Shown piece after piece: positions 59,825 to 64,000 of a stretch of DNA of 64,000 nt. The translations under genes were made by a program, and so were the position numbers. The stretch is from Marasmius tenuissimus (Eukaryota > Basidiomycota > Agaricomycetes > Agaricales > Marasmiaceae): assembly GCA_029532415.1 (NCBI GenBank), contig JAQOTA010000062.1:372001-436000 (forward strand), read 5' to 3'. Every line of letters starts with the position of its first letter. The first letter of the stretch is position 1. Under the pieces are notes generated by a model. It worked only from the letters and a program-made list of their open reading frames with translations, did not search any database and was not told the origin of the DNA.

Positions 59825-61375
59825 CGAGTCCTAGAGAGTATGTGATTTCTTCCACCACCAGTAGGTCTCGTCAATACCAAGCTTGGTTTGTGACTTGAAC
59901 TTGGTTTGGTGGTCAAGCTTCTCTTGTTGTCCGGCAAGATCTCATACTTTTGAGGGAGCTGATCGTCTAGAAAGGGCCAGAGCTTTGGGGGAGTTGTAGT
60001 TAGCAACAAGATTTCTGAGGGCAGCAGGGATCTCAATAGGGGGTAGGAGGAGGCGCTCAGGGGGGTATAAACCACGGGAGGGTGCATCTGCAGGGTTGGC
60101 TGAAGAGCAGACGTATCTGTGTGGGGGTTAGTATGACAGTGTAGAACAAAAGGGGGGGGGTTCATGCCTTGTATGAATGGAAGTGTTATTATCTTGGGAG
60201 GCGAGCAGATGGTGTATTCATTTGAAGCATGAGTTGACCTGTCTGTTCTTGCTTCTGAAGTTCCACCAGCCTTCAACAACCACCCAGTTGTCACTAAAAA
60301 CTTTGAATGATCTCGGAGTCCCTGGTAGCTGGGGGGAAGGATTGAGTTAGTTTCAGGCAGAGTAGTTGGTACTTGTACTGACATTGAGGATGGTAATGAG
60401 TAGAAATTCAAAGGCAACTGCTTCAGCCCAAGCAATGTCTCTGTGTTCCGCATTCCAGCCCGGTAGCAGGGTCCACACTCTTCACCTGTCTTTGATGACA
60501 ATTGCAAGGCCAGTGCCAGAGCTGGCGTCGGAGAAAGCATGGATGTCAAAGACTTGTTTGGGCCCTGGGATTGGTCTTGAGATGGATGGGAGTTGTAGGG
60601 TTGATTTCCACCAGTGAATGTTGTTGGGAGTGTCTTTAGGTGGTGTGCGGGAAAGAAAGGGGTTCTCTTGGAATATTCCAAGCATTGCCTTGAGGCAAGT
60701 GAGGTAGGCCCGACCTTCGGGAATGATGAGGGAGGTGTGAAGAAGCTTTCCATAGAGTTTCTGGACGTCAGGTAGGGTGTGGGTGCAGGAGTCTTCCCAT
60801 GTGATCACGGCAGCTAGGTATTTCTGTTGTTTCAATCTTTGGAGCGAGACAATCATCTGGGCTAGGTCCCAGTCGAAACCGGTGTAAGGGGCTTGTGAGG
60901 AGAAGTTTATATCCTTTGACAGCTCCCAGGGGAGCCCAAGTTTCGTGGAGATCCAGTTGATGTCGTCAAGGTTATACGTGAAACGTAGATCATGGGAGTT
61001 CCGTGGAGAGGAGAGTGAGAGGTCTTAGAGGGGGAAGGCCATGTCTTCATCAAATTCTTCAATTCTCCCATCCGGTAGGGTATTGCCTCTGAACCAGATC
61101 CAACCCCCTGAGTGGTGTTGACTGTGGATCACAATACAGGTATGGATGGCGGCTTGTAGCTCATTGAATTCTGCGAGAAATTGTTTGGGGATATGTGTGA
61201 AGATGTGATCATTGACCCACTTCGAGACAGGTCCCAGTCCAGATGCTCGGAAGATGTCGATGACAGCATCACCAATGGATCCATAGATACCTGCCCCCGA
61301 TGAAACTCTGAAGCAGACAGAAAAGTCAAGGTAAAACTCTGAGTCTGATGTGCGGACGACAGCCCCTGGCCACTG
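59825..61375 (-). pseudogene. DIRS-type reverse transcriptase (C-terminal part) and RNase H, decayed
   Basis: From 61375 downward: QWPGAVVRTSDSEFYLDFSV, SSGAGIYGSIGDAVIDIFRA and KWVNDHIFTHIP, where the family's VDDH catalytic pair now reads VNDH. Then LGLPWELSKDINF, LYGKLLHTSLIIPEGRAYL and the RNase H signature AFSDASSGTGLAI, followed by TGA where the family has Trp. The rest reads WAEAVAFEF, VFSDNWVVVEGWW and NPADAPSRGLYPPERLLLPP. Multiple stops make it non-functional. The upstream RT part is at 63868-64000. Confidence 0.8.
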
Positions 61376-63867
61376 CATCAGCAAACCCCCAAACTGTGGA
61401 ACATCAATGCGTAATCTTTACATTGTGGTTCAGGCTTTGTGGGACCATACATCCATGTGACTGTAGTTTACATGAATTTGTGCAAATGTAAAGGTGGTCA
61501 GGTCAATGTAAATGATGAACATACTGAAATCACAGGCACAGGGCTACACCCAATGTAATAAAGAATGTAGGTGAGGATCACCAATGTAATGACAATCTAC
61601 AAAGACCCACAGGATGCAATTGAGAGATCTAGTAAATTTATAGATGTTGATGGTTTCATGCCAGCCATACAGTAAATTGTGGGCTACACAAGGGCCACAT
61701 CTTGTCCCGTAGTCAAGACCTTGAAGAGGAAAGAGTTCATTCAACTTTGCAAGCGACTGGGTAGCAAGCGGCAGGCCAGTTGGCAGACCCTAAACATAGA
61801 TTAGTTACAGTATTGAATAATGACGTGTGATGGTGCGCACAACGTTGGAGATGGCGATCCACCTCTACAGACCTCTACTCGCCTTTTCAGTGTCTCCGAT
61901 ACCTCTAAATGTCACGGTAAGTCACTAAAAAATCTTAACTATCAGAATAATTTCTTACTTACAACAGAGGTCACTCTGTCTAGTACTTAATCAACAGGTG
62001 TCTCTAAAGTCCTATGAGCCATATCAAGACTCCTCGTCAACCCTTTGAACAACCTCACAACAGGCTCCCCCATCAAATTCTGTGGCGAGAGAAAGGATAC
62101 ATCTCATCTCTCTTCCCTCCAGAGACCAGACTCAGTCTCTTCTTTACCATTACCAGAGTTTTTTAAAGTCGATATGTCCTGAACACTACCAGACAGACCT
62201 CATAAAGGCACTGAAGAGCAAAGGAAGTTGAAGAGATGGGAGCACTGTTGATTTCGGGATAGCATTTGAGGCTTGTATAGGGGGTTCAGGCTCTGGATTT
62301 GAGCATGTGTTGTATAGGTGCATGATTGCTGTTACTTTGTAGATGGCACGTTTTAGATGGCACGTTTTAGATCCCCTCATTCCAACGTATGCACAGCATC
62401 AAGACATTAAAAAGGCTTACCAGTCGCCGGTGACTTGTGAGCAAGCACACCAAAGCGGAAAGCCGACCCTGGCAGATGGATTGGTGAAGCCAATGTGCAA
62501 TATTGACATAGAGGCAGTCGCAGCAACATGGCAGCTACAACTCGACACACGGAAGAGTCCTACGAAGATGACCTCATCAATGACGCCAGCTATGACATGC
62601 GCCCAAGCCTTACATCCCAGGTATATAAGTCAGGCTGGCCAGTCTGCCGCTTGTTGCTTCCCTTCCCCACTGCCACCACCACCACCCAGGCTCCCAAACA
62701 TCTCTCTCTCATTCTCTAATGCTCTCAACAACCTTAACAACAACACTGCCCGTAGCCATTGGCTTACCAGTCCTCGCCATCAAATCACTCTCATTCAAGA
62801 TTTTGGGACTATGACACTGGTAACAATTCTCGGGAGCCCTGGTCAGGGGAGAGTTTCTAGGAGCCGATGGTGGGATTCAGACTTCTTGAGCCCATCGCAA
62901 CCCTTCATTGAGTACAACGAGCCCAGCTTTGACTCACGCAGTGTGTATATGCATGCTAATTCTCAGACTATGACTAATGTGTCTCTATTCTCTGGCTCAA
63001 CAGTGATTGTTCCATCACCCCATACGTTCATTGAAGCAACAACCTTTGAAGTGGATCTTGGCTCAACAACGTGTGGTAGCTCAAGACATCTCTTTGCCAT
63101 CGAGTTCAACATCCTACAGTTAGCGGACCTTCCTCATTGCCTCTTCGTGCATCTGATTCAAAGCTTTGATACCTAGCCTCGTGAACTTATGCGTATAGAA
63201 GGCATGTCAATGTCACAAAACTGATTACTGCTAGTTCATTGAGGCTGTTAGTGTTGAGTAAGTAGCTGCTAGTCGCCCATTGTATTTCAACACTCACCAA
63301 GGGATTTAGTGTTCTCTATTTGCTCATTGACCATCATTTGGTAAGTTCTTGCTCATGTTTGCGTTAGTGTCACTGCTGATCTTGATGTCCAAGTTTCAGG
63401 CATCAATATTGTCATGCTGCTGATCTATTGGAACTATCATCTGGAAGCTCGAGTATGTTGTTTAGACCGTGTATCTTATCTAGGCTCCTGGCTATCAAAC
63501 ATTATCACCAAACTGTGACAATTTCTATGTTTGAGTTGGTTGAGAGTCTGTTCCCTAGGACGGCGTGTAGTGGGCATCTTGAAAGCGGCCGTGTACATGC
63601 TCAATACGGGAGGCTTGCGCAATGTACAGGTGCATGCCCATCATGTGCCGGGAATGTGCAGTAGCCTCCATTATGGTTTTCCACTACAGTATGCCTGGCA
63701 AATGTACATTGAATCTACATACTGGGGTTCATGTACAAACAAGGTCATAATGGGATATAAAATGTTTGACAAATACCTGTTGGGAACATTGTGGTACCCA
63801 AAGCCACCAGGTTGCATGGATGTAGGCCTGTTCCATTGATGGTCTACGATTTGGAGGTTTGCTGATG
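61376..63867. mobile_element. TIR transposon D (CATCAGC family), 2492 bp
   Basis: The left end CATCAGCAAACCCCCAAA is mirrored by TTTGGAGGTTTGCTGATG on the right. TG flanks at 61374-61375 and 63868-63869. Subterminal ATGTAC/GTACAT motifs are frequent. The longest internal frame (62343-63176 plus, 277 codons, Pro-rich near its middle) matches no transposase I know. It lies in the reverse transcriptase of the DIRS-type element. Confidence 0.87.
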
Positions 63868-64000
63868 TGAGAGGGGTGTAGGGGACATCGCCTGTAGGCT
63901 TTGGCAACGTCCCTTACTGCAGCTTCCAAACTGGGGGGGGGAGACGGTGGCATAGGAGGGATACAGTGTTGAATGTGCCCCATGTACAAGGGAAGTCGTT
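63868..64000 (-). pseudogene. DIRS-type reverse transcriptase, upstream part (continues outside window)
   Basis: The minus strand reads AAVRDVAKAYRRCPLHPS and is then cut by transposon D. The family has the catalytic DVAEAYRxxPLHPSQWPG here, and the missing QWPG is at 61375, on the other side of the transposon. Confidence 0.75.

Noticed and set aside
1..64000. CRISPR arrays, bacterial operons, rRNA or tRNA genes
   Set aside because: No regularly spaced repeats, Shine-Dalgarno layout, rRNA core sequence or tRNA cloverleaf was found; the gene structure is eukaryotic.

Overview
The window looks like nuclear DNA of an agaricomycete mushroom (Basidiomycota, class Agaricomycetes). Genes are cut by many introns of about 45-65 nt with GT..AG ends. 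Several families are typical of that class: DUF6534 membrane proteins, a DUF6589 protein beside a RecQ-like helicase, a decarboxylase of the phosphatidylserine decarboxylase/PsiD type, and a DIRS-type tyrosine-recombinase retroelement. The species cannot be named from the sequence. Exon joins below were made by eye from reading frame, splice signals and remembered family consensus.

Layout. 1-0.6 kb: 3' end of a sulfotransferase-like gene, then a 1.6-kb TIR transposon (A). 2.2-12.6 kb: three tandem DUF6534 membrane-protein genes on the minus strand, each followed by a copy of a dispersed repeat (R). 12.7-18.4 kb: gene relics, including a clear pseudogene of a PSD/PsiD-like decarboxylase. 18.9-20.9 kb: an intact nine-exon gene of unknown function. 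21.4-24.7 kb: a heme haloperoxidase-like gene split by TIR transposon B. 25.3-31.2 kb: RecQ-like helicase and DUF6589 gene, convergent, with overlapping stop codons. 31.5-33.9 kb: repeat R split by a Mutator-like TIR element. 34.0-34.8 kb: a secreted glycine-rich protein gene. 34.8-39.6 kb: no recognisable gene. 39.6-42.9 kb: a hexokinase-family gene split by TIR transposon C. 43.0-64.0 kb: a retroelement-rich tract with Ty1/copia halves, solo LTRs, a 3'-truncated magnesium-dependent phosphatase-1 gene, a decayed copy of the decarboxylase upstream region, and a DIRS-type element split by TIR transposon D.

Two results stand out. First, four elements (A-D) share ends CATCAGC...GCTGATG and each is flanked by an identical 2-bp direct repeat (AA, TT, TC, TG). 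Removing B, C or D together with one repeat copy restores an open, family-consistent reading frame in three unrelated genes (haloperoxidase, hexokinase, DIRS reverse transcriptase). This defines the boundaries of a transposon family I cannot place in a named superfamily. Second, the copia gag and pol halves lie 10 kb apart in opposite orientation, each joined to a 456-bp solo LTR. The 5-bp target repeats of the two solo LTRs (GGCTT and TGCGG) are swapped, as expected for a roughly 9.7-kb inversion by recombination between two inverted solo LTRs.
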